Assembly (NCBI RefSeq): GCF_002934265.1
Contig: NZ_PTIX01000014.1
Span: forward strand, 1-64,000
Reading direction: 5' to 3'
DNA: 64,000 nucleotides
From: Actinokineospora auranticolor
GTDB taxonomy: Bacteria; Actinomycetota; Actinomycetes; Mycobacteriales; Pseudonocardiaceae
In this document: positions 26,377 to 61,959 of the stretch, piece by piece
How the letters are laid out: the number at the start of each line of letters is the position of its first letter
Numbering within the stretch: the stretch's first letter is position 1
The notes under the pieces: generated by a model
Told to the model about the DNA's origin: nothing
The model's database searches: none
The model's input: the letters and a program-made list of their open reading frames with translations, nothing else
Made by a program: the position numbers and the translations under genes

Positions 26377-27670
26377 TGCTGCCCGCCAGCGCGGTCGCCG
26401 CCCGCGCCAGGGTGTGCCAGTCGACCCGCTGCTCGCGCTCGCCGGAGTTCTCCCTGGCCACCGCCCAGGCGCGCTGCCGGTCGACCAGGTCGGCGAACAG
26501 CGGCTCGTAGGCGGCGTCGAGCAGCTTCCACGCCTGCCGCACCACCACCCCCGCGCAGCCCTCCACCACCTGGTCCAGCGCGTCCCCCGCGACCACGGCC
26601 GGGAGCCTGCTCTCCGCGTCGCCGCCGCGGGCCACCACCTCGCCCAGCACGCCGTCCTCCGACGAGGCTGCCACGCGCAGCGTCAGCGCGCCCATCGGCC
26701 GCGCGGCCTCGCCGTCCGGGTGCAGCCGCCGCACCTCGGACTCCAACCAGGATGCGTCGGAGGTGAAACCGGACAGGATGAGCCGCTCGGTCCGCTCCGC
26801 CTGCGCCACCAACTCCGCGCGCAGCAGGTCGACCAGCTCCCCGCGCCACCAGGTCTTCGCGTCCAGGGTCCGCGCCCGCTCGGCGCGCAGCCTGCCCAGG
26901 GCCGCGACTCGGGCCGTGCGCAGCGTGTCCCCGACCCTCCCGATCAGCCCCAGCTGCCGCGCGGCCAGCTGCGACCGCAGCAGGTCCCACGCCCGGTTCG
27001 CACTCGCGTCCGGGTCGAACTCCGCCGACTGGACACTGTGGACGCGCCGGGCGTCGGCGATGGTCTCCGTGGCGCTCGTGGCCATCGCCGTGCACTGGTC
27101 GGCGACCTGGGCCGCGATCCGCCGGGCGCGCAGCCGCGCGCGTTCCGGGACCGGCGCCGAGTCGGCGACGAACGACCGGATCGCCGTGCGCGCCGGGTCG
27201 TCGGGCGCGGGCCCCGGACCGGACAGCAGGATGACCCGACCCGTGCGGGCGCTGGTGTGGCTGAGCACGCGGCCGCGCTCGGCCGGGCCGACGCGGTCGA
27301 GCATGGTGACCACCACGGCGACCGACGGCACGTGCGCGGCGACCGCGTCCTCGAGCAGCCGCGCCTGCGCCGCGCCCCAGACCCCGGTGGCGGGCACGGT
27401 CAGCAGCACCCCGTCGGTGTCGGTGACCGCTTCGAGCGGCGGCCCGCCGGGTTCCCACGGGGCCTCGACCACCTCCACGCCGGGCAGTCCCTCGCGGCCG
27501 AGCAGCCGGGTGATCAACGTTGTCTTCCCCGCACCCGGCTCCCCGACCACGGTGACCCGCCACGCCTGCCGCTCCCGGCCCGCCGAGAGCCGCTCGACCG
27601 CGTTCGCGGTGCGGGTGCGGCCGTGCTCCGCGGCCAGGCGCGCGGCCTCCCGCAACCACCGCGGTGTCAT
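26351..27670 (-). CDS. P-loop GTPase-like protein (dynamin-superfamily-like)
   Basis: This 439-aa protein is soluble or peripheral. It has a Walker A/G1 motif GEPGAGKTT (43-51), a possible G3 region near TDTDGVLLTVPA, and VVVTMLDRV (D125) at the G4 position where GTPases carry (N/T)KxD. VILLSGPG is at the G5 position. After the nucleotide domain (~35-170) the protein is helical and Arg/Ala-rich with a probable coiled-coil region (~180-300). This resembles small actinomycete dynamin-like or Era-like proteins, but the family assignment is tentative. The start ATG 27670 lacks a strong ribosome-binding site. It is monocistronic and convergent with the Crp-type gene. Confidence 0.6.
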   Translation of the reverse strand: MTPRWLREAARLAAEHGRTRTANAVERLSAGRERQAWRVTVVGEPGAGKTTLITRLLGREGLPGVEVVEAPWEPGGPPLEAVTDTDGVLLTVPATGVWGAAQARLLEDAVAAHVPSVAVVVTMLDRVGPAERGRVLSHTSARTGRVILLSGPGPAPDDPARTAIRSFVADSAPVPERARLRARRIAAQVADQCTAMATSATETIADARRVHSVQSAEFDPDASANRAWDLLRSQLAARQLGLIGRVGDTLRTARVAALGRLRAERARTLDAKTWWRGELVDLLRAELVAQAERTERLILSGFTSDASWLESEVRRLHPDGEAARPMGALTLRVAASSEDGVLGEVVARGGDAESRLPAVVAGDALDQVVEGCAGVVVRQAWKLLDAAYEPLFADLVDRQRAWAVARENSGEREQRVDWHTLARAATALAGSINAALRSS

Positions 27671-27878
27671 CGTGATGATCTCGCGGCTCTCGATGGTGCC
27701 TGCTCCCTCGCGCGTCGCGACCCACTGCGCGACATCATGAGCCGGTTCGCGGGCGCGGATGCCATCACCGGACGGGATCGACCCAACTGCCGCACATTCG
27801 ACCGTTCGCCGTACGGTTCGCTTACCGTGCGTGGCCGCCGCCAGCGCGTCGCAACCGCGATCCGGCGGCTGGTCGCCG

Positions 27879-28196
27879 CTAGTGCGGGGCGCGCAGGACG
27901 ACGTCGAGCAGGCCGGGGTACAGCGCGTCCAGGTCCGCGCGGCGCAGGCTGGTCAGCCGGGCGGTGCCGCTGGGCCGGATCCGGACCACCCCCGCCTCCC
28001 GCAGCGTGCGCAGGTGGTGGGTGCGGGTCGACTTGCTGATCGGCAGGTCGATCGAGCCGCAGGCCACCTCGTCGTCGATCCGCGCCAGCTCGCGGACCAT
28101 GTGCAGCCGCATCGGGTCGGCGAGGGCGTGCAGGACCGGGACGAGGCGGATGTCCTCGCGGTCCGGGTGCGGCAGTTCTTCGGCCATACCGGACAT
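27879..28196 (-). CDS. ArsR-family repressor
   Basis: This 105-aa winged-helix protein contains VLHALADPMRLHMVRELA, the recognition helix region ISKSTRTHHLRTLREAGVV and the wing RIRPSGTARLTSLRRADLD. The typical metal-binding CxC is absent, so the signal is probably not arsenite. The start at ATG 28196 has AAGGGG 6 nt upstream, whereas the longer open frame starts inside the operator. It is divergent from the MFS gene, and inverted GTACGA/TCGTAC repeats lie in between, so it likely represses both itself and the exporter. Confidence 0.9.
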   Translation of the reverse strand: MSGMAEELPHPDREDIRLVPVLHALADPMRLHMVRELARIDDEVACGSIDLPISKSTRTHHLRTLREAGVVRIRPSGTARLTSLRRADLDALYPGLLDVVLRAPH

Positions 28197-28206
28197 CGTA
28201 CCCCTT

Positions 28207-28259
28207 AGTACGACGTCTCTCGTAGTTCGGCTATCGCCGTAGTACGATGAGCGTCGTAC
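28207..28259. promoter_or_regulatory. ArsR-type operator between divergent genes
   Basis: GTACGA (28242-28247) and TCGTAC (28254-28259) form a perfect inverted repeat with a 6-bp spacer. A further AGTACGAC lies at 28207-28214. The motif sits over the shared promoter of the arsR-type and MFS genes. Confidence 0.7.
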
Positions 28260-28285
28260 CAAATCCCGGTCCAAGGGGGACATCC

Positions 28286-29449
28286 ATGACCGCACGCACG
28301 TACCTGCTGGCCGCGGGCGCGTTCACGGTGGGCACCAGCGGGTACATCATCTCCGGGCTGCTCCCGCAGGTGAGCCGCGAGCTGGGCGTCACCACCTCCG
28401 TCGCGGGCCAGTTGGTCACCGCGTTCGCCATCGCCTACGCGATCGCCTCGCCGGTCCTGGCCACGGTCACCGGCCGTTGGGAGCGCAAGCGGCTGGCGGT
28501 GACCGCGCTGGGCGTCAGCGCGCTGGGCAACGCGCTGTCCGCGCTGGCCCCGACCTACGAGCTGCTGCTGGGCGCGCGGGTGGTCAGCGCGCTGGGCGCG
28601 GCGGTGTTCACCCCGGTGGCCGTCGCCGTGGCCACCACGATCAACCCGCCCGAGCGGCGCGGCCGGGTGGTCGCCATCGTCTTCGGCGGCCTCACCTTCG
28701 CACTGATCATCGGCGTGCCCGCGGGCAACGTCCTCGGTGGACCGCTCGGCTACCAGGGGGTCTTCGCGCTGGTGGCGGGTGTCTCCGCGCTCGCCGCGGT
28801 GGCGTGCGCGGTCTGGTTGCCGACGGTGGCGGCGCCGCCCGCGGTCGGCCTGCGCGAGCGGTTCTCCGTGCTGGGCGACGGCCGGGTGCGGCTGGTGCTG
28901 AGCATGACCGTGCTCGGCTGCCTCTCCGCGTTCAGCGTCTTCACCTTCCTGGCGCCGCTGCTGGCCGACACCGCCGATCTGCGCGGCGGGGTCATCAGCC
29001 TGATGCTGCTCGCCTACGGCCTCGGCGGCGCGATCGGCAACACGCTCGGCGGTCGGCTGACCGACCGCTACGGCAGCCGGGGCCTGCTGCGCTACGTCTT
29101 CGTCGCCTACGTGCTGGTGATGGGCACGCTCACGCTGACCGCGGTCAGCGCGGTCTCGGCGGCGGTGGCGCTGTTCGCCTGGGGGCTGATCACCTGGTCG
29201 GTCAACCCGCCGATCCAGAACTGGCTCATCGAGCTGGCGCCCGGCAGCGCGGGTCTACTGCTGTCGATCAACGCGTCGGCGATCTACCTGGGGGTCGGGC
29301 TTTCCGGGGTCGTCGGCGGTGTGGTCGTGGGCGCGTGGGGGGTTTCGGCCCTGCCCGTGGTCGGCGCGGCGATCGGCTCGCTGGCGTTCGTGTGCCTGGT
29401 GCTGGCCGGGCGGTCCACGGTGGCCGAGCGCGAGCTGGTCGCCGCCTGA
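28286..29449 (+). CDS. DHA1-family MFS exporter
   Basis: This 387-aa protein has 12 predicted membrane helices. It begins MTARTYLLAAGAFTVGTSGY and includes the motif-A region GRWERKRLAVTAL between helices 2 and 3 and GVPAGNVLGGPLGYQGVFA as the motif-C-like part of helix 5. It resembles AraJ/CmlA-type exporters of sugars or antibiotics. ATG 28286 has AAGGGGGA 7 nt upstream and is preferred over ATG 28247, which lies inside the operator. It is probably repressed by the divergent ArsR-type protein. A strong terminator follows. Confidence 0.9.
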   Translation: MTARTYLLAAGAFTVGTSGYIISGLLPQVSRELGVTTSVAGQLVTAFAIAYAIASPVLATVTGRWERKRLAVTALGVSALGNALSALAPTYELLLGARVVSALGAAVFTPVAVAVATTINPPERRGRVVAIVFGGLTFALIIGVPAGNVLGGPLGYQGVFALVAGVSALAAVACAVWLPTVAAPPAVGLRERFSVLGDGRVRLVLSMTVLGCLSAFSVFTFLAPLLADTADLRGGVISLMLLAYGLGGAIGNTLGGRLTDRYGSRGLLRYVFVAYVLVMGTLTLTAVSAVSAAVALFAWGLITWSVNPPIQNWLIELAPGSAGLLLSINASAIYLGVGLSGVVGGVVVGAWGVSALPVVGAAIGSLAFVCLVLAGRSTVAERELVAA

Positions 29450-29474
29450 GCCGTCGCCCGTTCCGTCCACCGCG

Positions 29475-29510
29475 GACGAAAGGCCCCGCCGCTCGGCGGG
29501 GCCTTTCGTC
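29475..29510. terminator. Strong hairpin between convergent genes
   Basis: GACGAAAGGCCCCGCC (29475-29490) pairs perfectly with GGCGGGGCCTTTCGTC (29495-29510) over a 4-nt loop. It terminates the MFS gene and possibly the convergent CBM48 gene. Confidence 0.92.
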
Positions 29511-29532
29511 GTCCTGGTCCGGTTGCGGTGCC

Positions 29533-29814
29533 TCAGACCGTGATGTGCGGGTTGCCCTCGACGTCCCGCGCGGTGACGGCGGGGTCGTCGGTCCACACGC
29601 CGCCCTGGGTGAGGTAGCGGAAGGACAGCGAACTGCCCGCGGGCAGCACGATCGAGCTGGACCGCTTGCCGTTGGAGCGGGCGCGCAGCGGGTGCAGGCC
29701 GGGTGTCCAGCCGTTGAAGCAGCCGACCACGCTCGTCGGCCCGGGCGGGTCGTCGCGGTCCAGGGTGAAGGTGACCCGGACCTTGTCGAACGGCAGAGAC
29801 CTGGTGCTGATCAT
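29533..29814 (-). CDS. Small CBM48/isoamylase-N-like protein
   Basis: This 93-aa single-domain protein resembles the glycogen-binding (AMPK-beta / isoamylase early-set) fold: KVRVTFTLDRDD, VVGCFNGWTPGLHPLRARSNG, IVLPAGSSLSFRYLTQGG and WTDDPAV. The GxFNGW motif contains a Trp at the usual sugar-stacking site. Stand-alone CBM48 proteins are common in actinomycetes and are presumed to bind alpha-glucans or act as adaptors. ATG 29814 has GAGGGGG upstream. It is cytoplasmic, with no signal peptide. Confidence 0.78.
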   Translation of the reverse strand: MISTRSLPFDKVRVTFTLDRDDPPGPTSVVGCFNGWTPGLHPLRARSNGKRSSSIVLPAGSSLSFRYLTQGGVWTDDPAVTARDVEGNPHITV

Positions 29815-30655
29815 CCGGAGACGGTTCCCCCTCGGGTCGGTGCTGGCTCAGCCTGCCAGGTTGCCCGCCCGGTCCGCCGCGCACCAGCCATGTCACCCGG
29901 ACGTGTCCGGTAGCTATCCGCTAGGGCGCGTAGCGCACCAATAACCGGTGCCGGAGTGGGGCAAAGACCGAAGGTGGTTGAGAGGTCAAACACATTAGCT
30001 GGTCCCGGATTCCCAGATGCTGGTCCATCCGGCGCGGAATGTGGTGCGAATCTCGACGGCCCGACCGGTGGGTGTTACCGGGAGTCCGGTGTTCACAGAA
30101 CTCGATAATCTATGTTATTGGATCGTCGAGATTGCCCGCCGAATGGCCGGATGCATGTGCAAGCTACCGCCGAGTATACCGTTCGGTCAACGCGAAAGAA
30201 GTTCAGTCACCGGCGACGAGGTGTGGAGTTGTTTGTACCAAAAGGAATGCTAAGTGACCACTGTGGACGGTGGAAACGCTCCCAACTGTCGGTGACTGGC
30301 GTCACAGCAACGGGCTAAACCCTCCCTCGTTGCGTCGCGAATATCTTTTGTGAATACGTCTATTGGACGTTCAAACGCGTTTGGCTGGATTTCGCCGTGG
30401 GTCATATAGCCATGCTATGGTTCTGCGATATAGGGGGTTTGATTGCTCCGTTCGGCGGTAGCTGGTCTGCTTGGCCGCTGGTCAACATTGTTTCCGCTCG
30501 ACGATTGAATCGAGTGGCAACGGGGAACCTGGCACTAGGAGCTTGAGTGCTCCGGCAGGGCAATTGTTCCCCGCACCGATCCCCGCAGACCGCCCGTGCG
30601 CGACCACGAATCCCGCGCGTGCGCCCCACCGCGCTCTAACAACAGTGAGGACTCA
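29815..30655. promoter_or_regulatory. Long A+T-richer intergenic region upstream of the NRPS cluster
   Basis: These 841 bp contain no supported gene. Composition drops well below the genomic norm at 30100-30500, with many TATA/ATAT-like patches. ATAGCcatGCTAT (30406-30418) is a perfect inverted repeat with a 3-bp spacer. A CCACTGTGGA copy lies near 30255. It is the likely promoter and operator zone for the whole peptide cluster. A short open frame at 30017-30253 has no motif. Confidence 0.55.
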
Positions 30656-31975
30656 ATGGACGCATCCGTCAGAGCCGACCTGCGAGCCCGACTGGCGGCA
30701 CTCGCCGCCGAGCACGCGGTCCCCGGAACGCAGTTGGTCATCCACCACGACGAGCGCACGTGGTCGGTCACCACGGGGGTGGCCCGACACGGTTGCGACA
30801 CACCGATGACAGAGTCACACGCCGTGCCGGTCGGCTCGGTCACCAAGGTGGTGACCGCCGCCGCGGTGCTCGCCCTCGTCGGCGACGGCGACCTGGACCT
30901 CGACGAGCCGATGGTCGAGCAGGTCCCCGGCCTCGGCGCGCTGCCCGGGTTCGCCGGAGTGACACCGCGGCACCTGCTCAGCCACACCTCCGGTCTGCCG
31001 TCGGACACCGCGGAGGTGACCGCGCCCACGTTGCGGCGGCTGCTGCAGGAATCCGGCCACGCGCTGCGCCCGGTCGCCGCGCCGGGCACCGCGTTCTCCT
31101 ACTCCAACGTCGGCTACCTGCTGCTGGGCCACGCGGTCGAGTTCGTGACCGGGATGGACTGGGCGGCGGCGGTCCGGGCGGTCGTGCTCGACCCGCTGGG
31201 CGTGCGCGCGAGCCTGGTCGTAGGGCCGGGCGCGGACGCGGGCGTGGTCAGCGGCCACACCGTGAACCGCTCCCGCGGCCTGGTCCGGCCGGTGGCGCAG
31301 TCGCTCACCGCCGTGCAGTCCGCGGCGGGCGCGCTGGCCATGAGCGCGACCGAACTGGTCCGGTTGGGACGCGCGCTGGCCGGGGCCGAGCCCAACGACC
31401 TGCTCGACCCCGGTTCGCTCAAGGAGATGCGCGGCGCCGCGCCCGGCGCGGAGCCGTTCGGCATGGCCGACGGCTGGGGCCTCGGGCTGGCCGTGTTCGG
31501 CTCCGGCGAGCTGACCGCGACCGGCCACGACGGCACCGGCGACGGCACCTCCGCGCACCTGCGGATGAACCCGTCCACCGGCACCGTGGTCGCCTTCACC
31601 GCCAACGCGGGCGCGGGCTACGCGCTCTGGCGGGAACTGGCGGCGGAACTACCCGCGTTCGGCGTCCCGATCGCCGACCACAACCCGGTTCCCGCGGTCG
31701 TGGAACCGGTCCCGGCGCCGCGCGGCTTCGCGGGCGCCTACGCCAACGGCGACACCGTCTACCGGGTTGCCGACGACCTGCGGCTCACCGTGGACGACGA
31801 GCCGTTCGCCGACCTGACCCCGTTGTCCGGCCTGCGGTTCGCCATGCGCGACTGCGACACCGGCGAGACCGACCAGGTGGGGCGGTTCCTGCCCGGCCCG
31901 GACGGCGCCCCGGCCTGGCTCCAGGTCGGCGGCAGGCTCGCCTGCCGCGTCGACGCGGTCTTGGCCGCGGCCTGA
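30656..31975 (+). CDS. PBP-type serine hydrolase, candidate peptide-cyclising thioesterase (SurE-like)
   Basis: This 439-aa protein has a beta-lactamase/penicillin-binding-protein fold over ~1-335 and a ~100-aa beta-rich C-terminal domain. Catalytic motifs are Ser61-x-x-Lys64 (SVTK), Tyr149-Ser-Asn151 (YSN) and His291-Asp-Gly293 (HDG). Spacing and order match SurE of surugamide biosynthesis, whose known residues are Ser63/Lys66/Tyr154/Asn156/His305. SurE-type enzymes are encoded beside NRPSs that lack a terminal thioesterase and close the peptide head to tail between a D C-terminal and an L N-terminal residue. That is the situation here. No signal peptide is present, which argues against a cell-wall DD-peptidase. 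ATG 30656 has GAGG upstream. It is the first gene of the cluster, 193 bp before the first NRPS. A generic esterase or resistance beta-lactamase is the alternative. Confidence 0.8.
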   Translation: MDASVRADLRARLAALAAEHAVPGTQLVIHHDERTWSVTTGVARHGCDTPMTESHAVPVGSVTKVVTAAAVLALVGDGDLDLDEPMVEQVPGLGALPGFAGVTPRHLLSHTSGLPSDTAEVTAPTLRRLLQESGHALRPVAAPGTAFSYSNVGYLLLGHAVEFVTGMDWAAAVRAVVLDPLGVRASLVVGPGADAGVVSGHTVNRSRGLVRPVAQSLTAVQSAAGALAMSATELVRLGRALAGAEPNDLLDPGSLKEMRGAAPGAEPFGMADGWGLGLAVFGSGELTATGHDGTGDGTSAHLRMNPSTGTVVAFTANAGAGYALWRELAAELPAFGVPIADHNPVPAVVEPVPAPRGFAGAYANGDTVYRVADDLRLTVDDEPFADLTPLSGLRFAMRDCDTGETDQVGRFLPGPDGAPAWLQVGGRLACRVDAVLAAA

Positions 31976-31996
31976 CCGGGAGCCCCAGCACCACAA

Positions 31997-32009
31997 CGCG
32001 GTAACCGCG
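31997..32009. promoter_or_regulatory. Small palindrome in the gap before NRPS 1
   Basis: CGCGGT-A-ACCGCG is an inverted repeat with a 1-bp centre in the 193-bp gap between the hydrolase and NRPS 1. It may be an operator or a transcription pause site; it is only a sequence observation. Confidence 0.3.
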
Positions 32010-32168
32010 AGCACAACCGGCACATCGAGCGGGACCCGCCCGGTCAAGGCGCACACGAGTGGCGCGACCGGCGGGTGCGACCCGCCCCCATCGGCAGGAC
32101 CCTCCGCGCGTGTCTCCCCGCACGCGTTCCCCCATCGCGCCCCCAGGCCGTGAAAGGTTCGTGCAGTC

Positions 32169-39722
<7,554 letters not shown>

Positions 39723-39743
39723 CCCAGCCGAGGAGCCGCTGCC

Positions 39744-58753
<19,010 letters not shown>

Positions 58754-58757
<4 letters not shown>

Positions 58758-59992
58758 GCGAGGTTCCCCTGCGGCGCAACCGGAACTACACCCTGCTGTG
58801 GGTGGGGCAGGCGTGCGCGGAGGTCGGCTTCAGCGCCTCCATGATCGCCTTCCCGCTGCTGGTGCTGGGGTTGACCGGGTCCGCCGTGGTCTCCGGCCTG
58901 GTGCTGGCGGCGGACGCGGCGGCGCAGCTGGTGGCCGGGCTGCCGGGCGGCGCGCTGGTCGACCGGTGGGACCGGCGGCGGGTGATGCTGCTGTGCGAGG
59001 TGGCGCAGTTCCTGGCCCTGGGGTCGCTGGTCGCCGCGCTGGTCGCGGGGTCGACGACGGTGCCGCACATGATCGCGGTCGCCGCGGTCATGGGTGTGGC
59101 CCGGGCGCTGTTCGAACCCGCCGAGGACGCGGCGCTGCCGTCGCTGGTGCCGGAGTCGCAGCTGGCGGACGCGGTGGCGATGAACGCGGCGCGCTCGTCC
59201 TTCGGGCAGATGGCGGGCACCTTCCTGGGCGGGCTGTTGTTCGCGGTCGGCCGGTGGGTGCCGTTCCTGCTGGACGCCCTGACGCACGTGGTGTCGTTCA
59301 TCGCCCTGGCCTTCATACGGCTGCCCAAGCGGGAGGTGGTCCCGGAGCCGGTGGGCAAGCTGGGCCACGAGATCCTCGAAGGACTGCGGTGGGTGCTGCG
59401 GCACCGGGAGGTCCGGCTCACCGCGATCTGCGCGTTGGCGCTGAACCTGTTCTTCAGCGCCTACTACCTGGTCGTCATCGTGCTGGCCGAGCGCCAGGGG
59501 GTGCCCTTCGCCGAGGTCGGCGTCATGGCCGCCATGCTCGGTGTCGGCGGGGTCGTCGGCTCCCTCATCGCCCCCTACCTGCACCGCGTGCTCACCCCGC
59601 ACGTGTCGATCGCCGGGGTGTTCTGGGCGCTCACGCTGCTGGCCCCGCTGGCGGTGTTCATCCGGAGCGGGCTGCTGCTCGGCCTGCTGTTCAGCGGCAT
59701 GGCGCTGTTGGCGCCGACGGCGAACACCACCATCACGACCCACCAGTTGCTGCTGACCCCGGACCACCTCAGGGGGCGGCTGGGCGGGGTCATGGGCGTC
59801 ATCGTCGGCAGCGCCGCCGCCCTGGGCCCGGCCCTGGGCGGGGTCCTCGTCGAGGTCCTGGAACCCGACACCGCCGTGCTGGTCTCGGCGGCGGGCATGG
59901 CCGTGGTCACCGTGCTGGTGACGCTGAGCCGAACCCTGCGCGAGTACACGCGAGAACCCGAAAAGGAGAAGGAGAACGCCCATGAGGGATGA
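58754..59992 (+). CDS. MFS exporter of the peptide cluster
   Basis: This 412-aa protein has 10-12 predicted membrane helices and the MFS_3/DHA3 look of EntS- and Mef-type exporters. It starts [20 protein letters not shown]. The motif-A loop after helix 2 is [15 protein letters not shown], and [14 protein letters not shown] with [20 protein letters not shown] is typical of this group. ATG 58754 overlaps the NRPS 2 stop by 4 nt, so translation is coupled. The C-terminus is charged ([13 protein letters not shown]), and its coding region carries the ribosome-binding site of the MbtH gene. It likely exports the finished peptide and may give self-protection. Confidence 0.92.
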
Positions 59993-60176
59993 CATCGCCT
60001 ACCAGGTCCTGATCAACGACGAAGACCAGTACTCCCTGTGGCCCGCGACCCGGGAGATCCCGGCGGGCTGGCGGGCGGAGGGCACCACCGGCACCAAGGA
60101 CGAGTGCACGGCGCACGTGGACAAGGTGTGGACGGACATGCGCCCCAGGTCGCTGCGCGAGCACATGGACGCCTAG
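59982..60176 (+). CDS. MbtH-like NRPS accessory protein
   Basis: This 64-aa protein has the MbtH signature: [24 protein letters not shown] and the C-terminal [13 protein letters not shown]. The three conserved tryptophans are present. MbtH proteins bind adenylation domains and are often needed for their solubility or activity. It overlaps the exporter gene by 11 nt, with AAGGAGAAGGAG just upstream. It is the last gene of the cluster, followed by a terminator. Confidence 0.97.
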   Translation: MRDDIAYQVLINDEDQYSLWPATREIPAGWRAEGTTGTKDECTAHVDKVWTDMRPRSLREHMDA

Positions 60177-60182
60177 GTGCCC

Positions 60183-60213
60183 GGGAGGGTGGGCGGTCGG
60201 CGCCCACCCTCCC
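60183..60213. terminator. Hairpin terminator ending the peptide cluster
   Basis: GGGAGGGTGGGCG (60183-60195) pairs with CGCCCACCCTCCC (60201-60213) over a 5-nt loop, between the MbtH gene and the convergent LacI gene, whose stop it touches. Confidence 0.9.
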
Positions 60214-61082
60214 TAGGTGTCGCGTGCCACCACCTCCATCGGCAGGGTGATCGCCAGGGGGAGGTGGGGTTCGCCCGCGAGTTGGGCCTTGAGGTGCCAG
60301 GCCGCGGTGGCGCCGAGGTCTTCGGGCCGGTGCTGGATCGTGGTCAGGCGGGGGGTGGTCGCGGTGGCGAGGCCCGTGTCGTCGAAGGTGATGAGGGTCC
60401 TCGTGTGGCGCAGGGCCGGGACGGCGAGGGTGTCCGTGGTGCAGAAGACGGCGTCGAAGCCGGTCAGGGTGGCGAGTTCCGCGTCGACGGTTTCGGGCGT
60501 GCAGGGGATTTGTGCCACGGGGGTGCGGCCGATCTCGTCGAGTGCGCGGCGGAGGCCGGTGAGGCGGTCGACGGTGGGGCTGGTGTCCGGGGAGGTCAGC
60601 AGTGCCGCGACGTTGGTGGTGCCGCGGGCGATGAGGTGGCGTCCGGCCAGGAGGCCGCCGGTGAGGTTGTCGGGGGCGACGTACGGGACGGTGGGGTCGG
60701 TGAGCGGGCGTCCGATGTGGACGCTCGGGATCGTGGTGGGGTGCGGGTGGGATCCTAGGACGATCGCGGCGTCGGCGGTGCGGTCGAGGTCTTCCGGGTC
60801 GATGAGGACGACGATCCGGAGGTCGCGCAGGCCCGCCGCCGCGCCGCGGAGGATCGCGGTCAGGTGCGGGTGGTCCCCGGTGATGGCGATGGCGACCGTC
60901 TCCGGCCGGTGCGCGCGGCTGGCCAGGGACCGGGCCGACGCGTTGGGGACGTAGCCGAGCGCGTCGGCCACCGCGCGCACGGCCGCCCGCGTCTCCTCGC
61001 TGACCCCCGGGCCGTTGTTGAGGACGCGCGAGACGGTGGAGCGGGAGACGCCCGCGTGTCTGGCTACCTCTTCGAGGTTCAC
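60213..61082 (-). CDS. LacI-family repressor of the adjacent ABC importer
   Basis: This 289-aa protein has the LacI HTH (VARHAGVSRSTVSRVLNN) and hinge (GYVPNASARSLASR) followed by a sensor domain (VAIAITGDHPHLTAIL, VHIGRPL, YVAPDNLTGG, TLITFDDTGLATATTPRLTTI). It is ~45 residues shorter than usual because the first sensor subdomain is compact; nothing suggests truncation. The start is GTG 61082 with GGGAG 6 nt upstream. It lies 16 bp downstream of the permease genes on the same strand, so it is probably the last gene of the importer operon and represses it until its sugar is present. Confidence 0.92.
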   Translation of the reverse strand: MNLEEVARHAGVSRSTVSRVLNNGPGVSEETRAAVRAVADALGYVPNASARSLASRAHRPETVAIAITGDHPHLTAILRGAAAGLRDLRIVVLIDPEDLDRTADAAIVLGSHPHPTTIPSVHIGRPLTDPTVPYVAPDNLTGGLLAGRHLIARGTTNVAALLTSPDTSPTVDRLTGLRRALDEIGRTPVAQIPCTPETVDAELATLTGFDAVFCTTDTLAVPALRHTRTLITFDDTGLATATTPRLTTIQHRPEDLGATAAWHLKAQLAGEPHLPLAITLPMEVVARDT

Positions 61083-61098
61083 GGGCGGCTCCCACGGT

Positions 61099-61959
61099 TT
61101 ATCCCTGTGCGGCCATCACCCCGGCGACGATCCGGCGACCCAGGAGGGTGAATACCACCAGGACGGGAATGGAAGCCAAAGTGGTTCCGGCCAGAACCAG
61201 CGGATAATCGACGTAGTGGCCGGCCTGCAACCGCTCCAGGGCCAGCGGGACGGTCGGATTGTCCGGGTCGAGGGCCACCAGGGGCCAGAGGAAGTCGTTC
61301 CAGCTCGTCATGAACGTGAACATGGCCAGGAACGCCGCCGCGGGCAGCACCGACGGGACGCAGACGTGCCACAGCACCCGCCCGGTGGAACACCCGTCGA
61401 GCCGGGCCGCCTCGACGAGGTCGCGGGGGACGGCCGAGAGGGTGTACTGCCGCATCCAGAAGACACCGAGCGCGGTGACCAGGTTGGGCACGATGACCGC
61501 CCGCAGGTCGCCCGCCCACCCGAGCTCGGCCATGGTCAGGTACAGCGGGATGACCCCCAACTGGGTCGGCACGGCCAAGGTGGCGACGACGCAGGAGAAG
61601 AGCCGGTCGCGGCCGGGGAAGCGCAGCAGCGCGAACGCGAACCCGGCCATCGTCGAGAACACCACCGTCGACACGGTGACCGTGCCCGCGACGACGACGC
61701 TGTTCCCCAACGCCCGCCAGAACGGCACGGTGTCGAACACCCGCGCGGCGTTGGCGAGGAAGTGGCCGCCGGGCAGGAGCGGGGGCACCGGATCAGCGGA
61801 CGTCTCGTGGCCGGCTATGAGGAACGACCAGTAGAACGGGAACACCGAACCGGCGACGAACGCCACGAGCAACCCGTACACCCAGAACCGCGCCCGCCGC
61901 CGCGCCGGGTGGCGGCGAGTCCTTGGGGGGTGGGGTGGGGCGGGTGCCTGCCCGGTCAT
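61099..61959 (-). CDS. Carbohydrate ABC transporter permease (MalG type)
   Basis: This 286-aa membrane protein has six predicted helices. The EAA-loop sequence AARLDGCSTGRVLWHVCVP contacts the ATPase in this family. The basic, Pro-rich N-terminus (PAPPHPPRTRRHPARRRARF) is cytoplasmic. ATG 61959 overlaps the stop of the MalF-type gene by 4 nt, so translation is coupled. The ATPase subunit is not in the window; actinomycete CUT1 importers often share a distant MsiK-type ATPase. Confidence 0.92.
   Translation of the reverse strand: MTGQAPAPPHPPRTRRHPARRRARFWVYGLLVAFVAGSVFPFYWSFLIAGHETSADPVPPLLPGGHFLANAARVFDTVPFWRALGNSVVVAGTVTVSTVVFSTMAGFAFALLRFPGRDRLFSCVVATLAVPTQLGVIPLYLTMAELGWAGDLRAVIVPNLVTALGVFWMRQYTLSAVPRDLVEAARLDGCSTGRVLWHVCVPSVLPAAAFLAMFTFMTSWNDFLWPLVALDPDNPTVPLALERLQAGHYVDYPLVLAGTTLASIPVLVVFTLLGRRIVAGVMAAQG

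Noticed and set aside
30017..30253. Short plus-strand ORF in the pre-NRPS gap
   Set aside because: No ribosome-binding site, atypical codon use and no motif. Two other frames over the same bases are also open.
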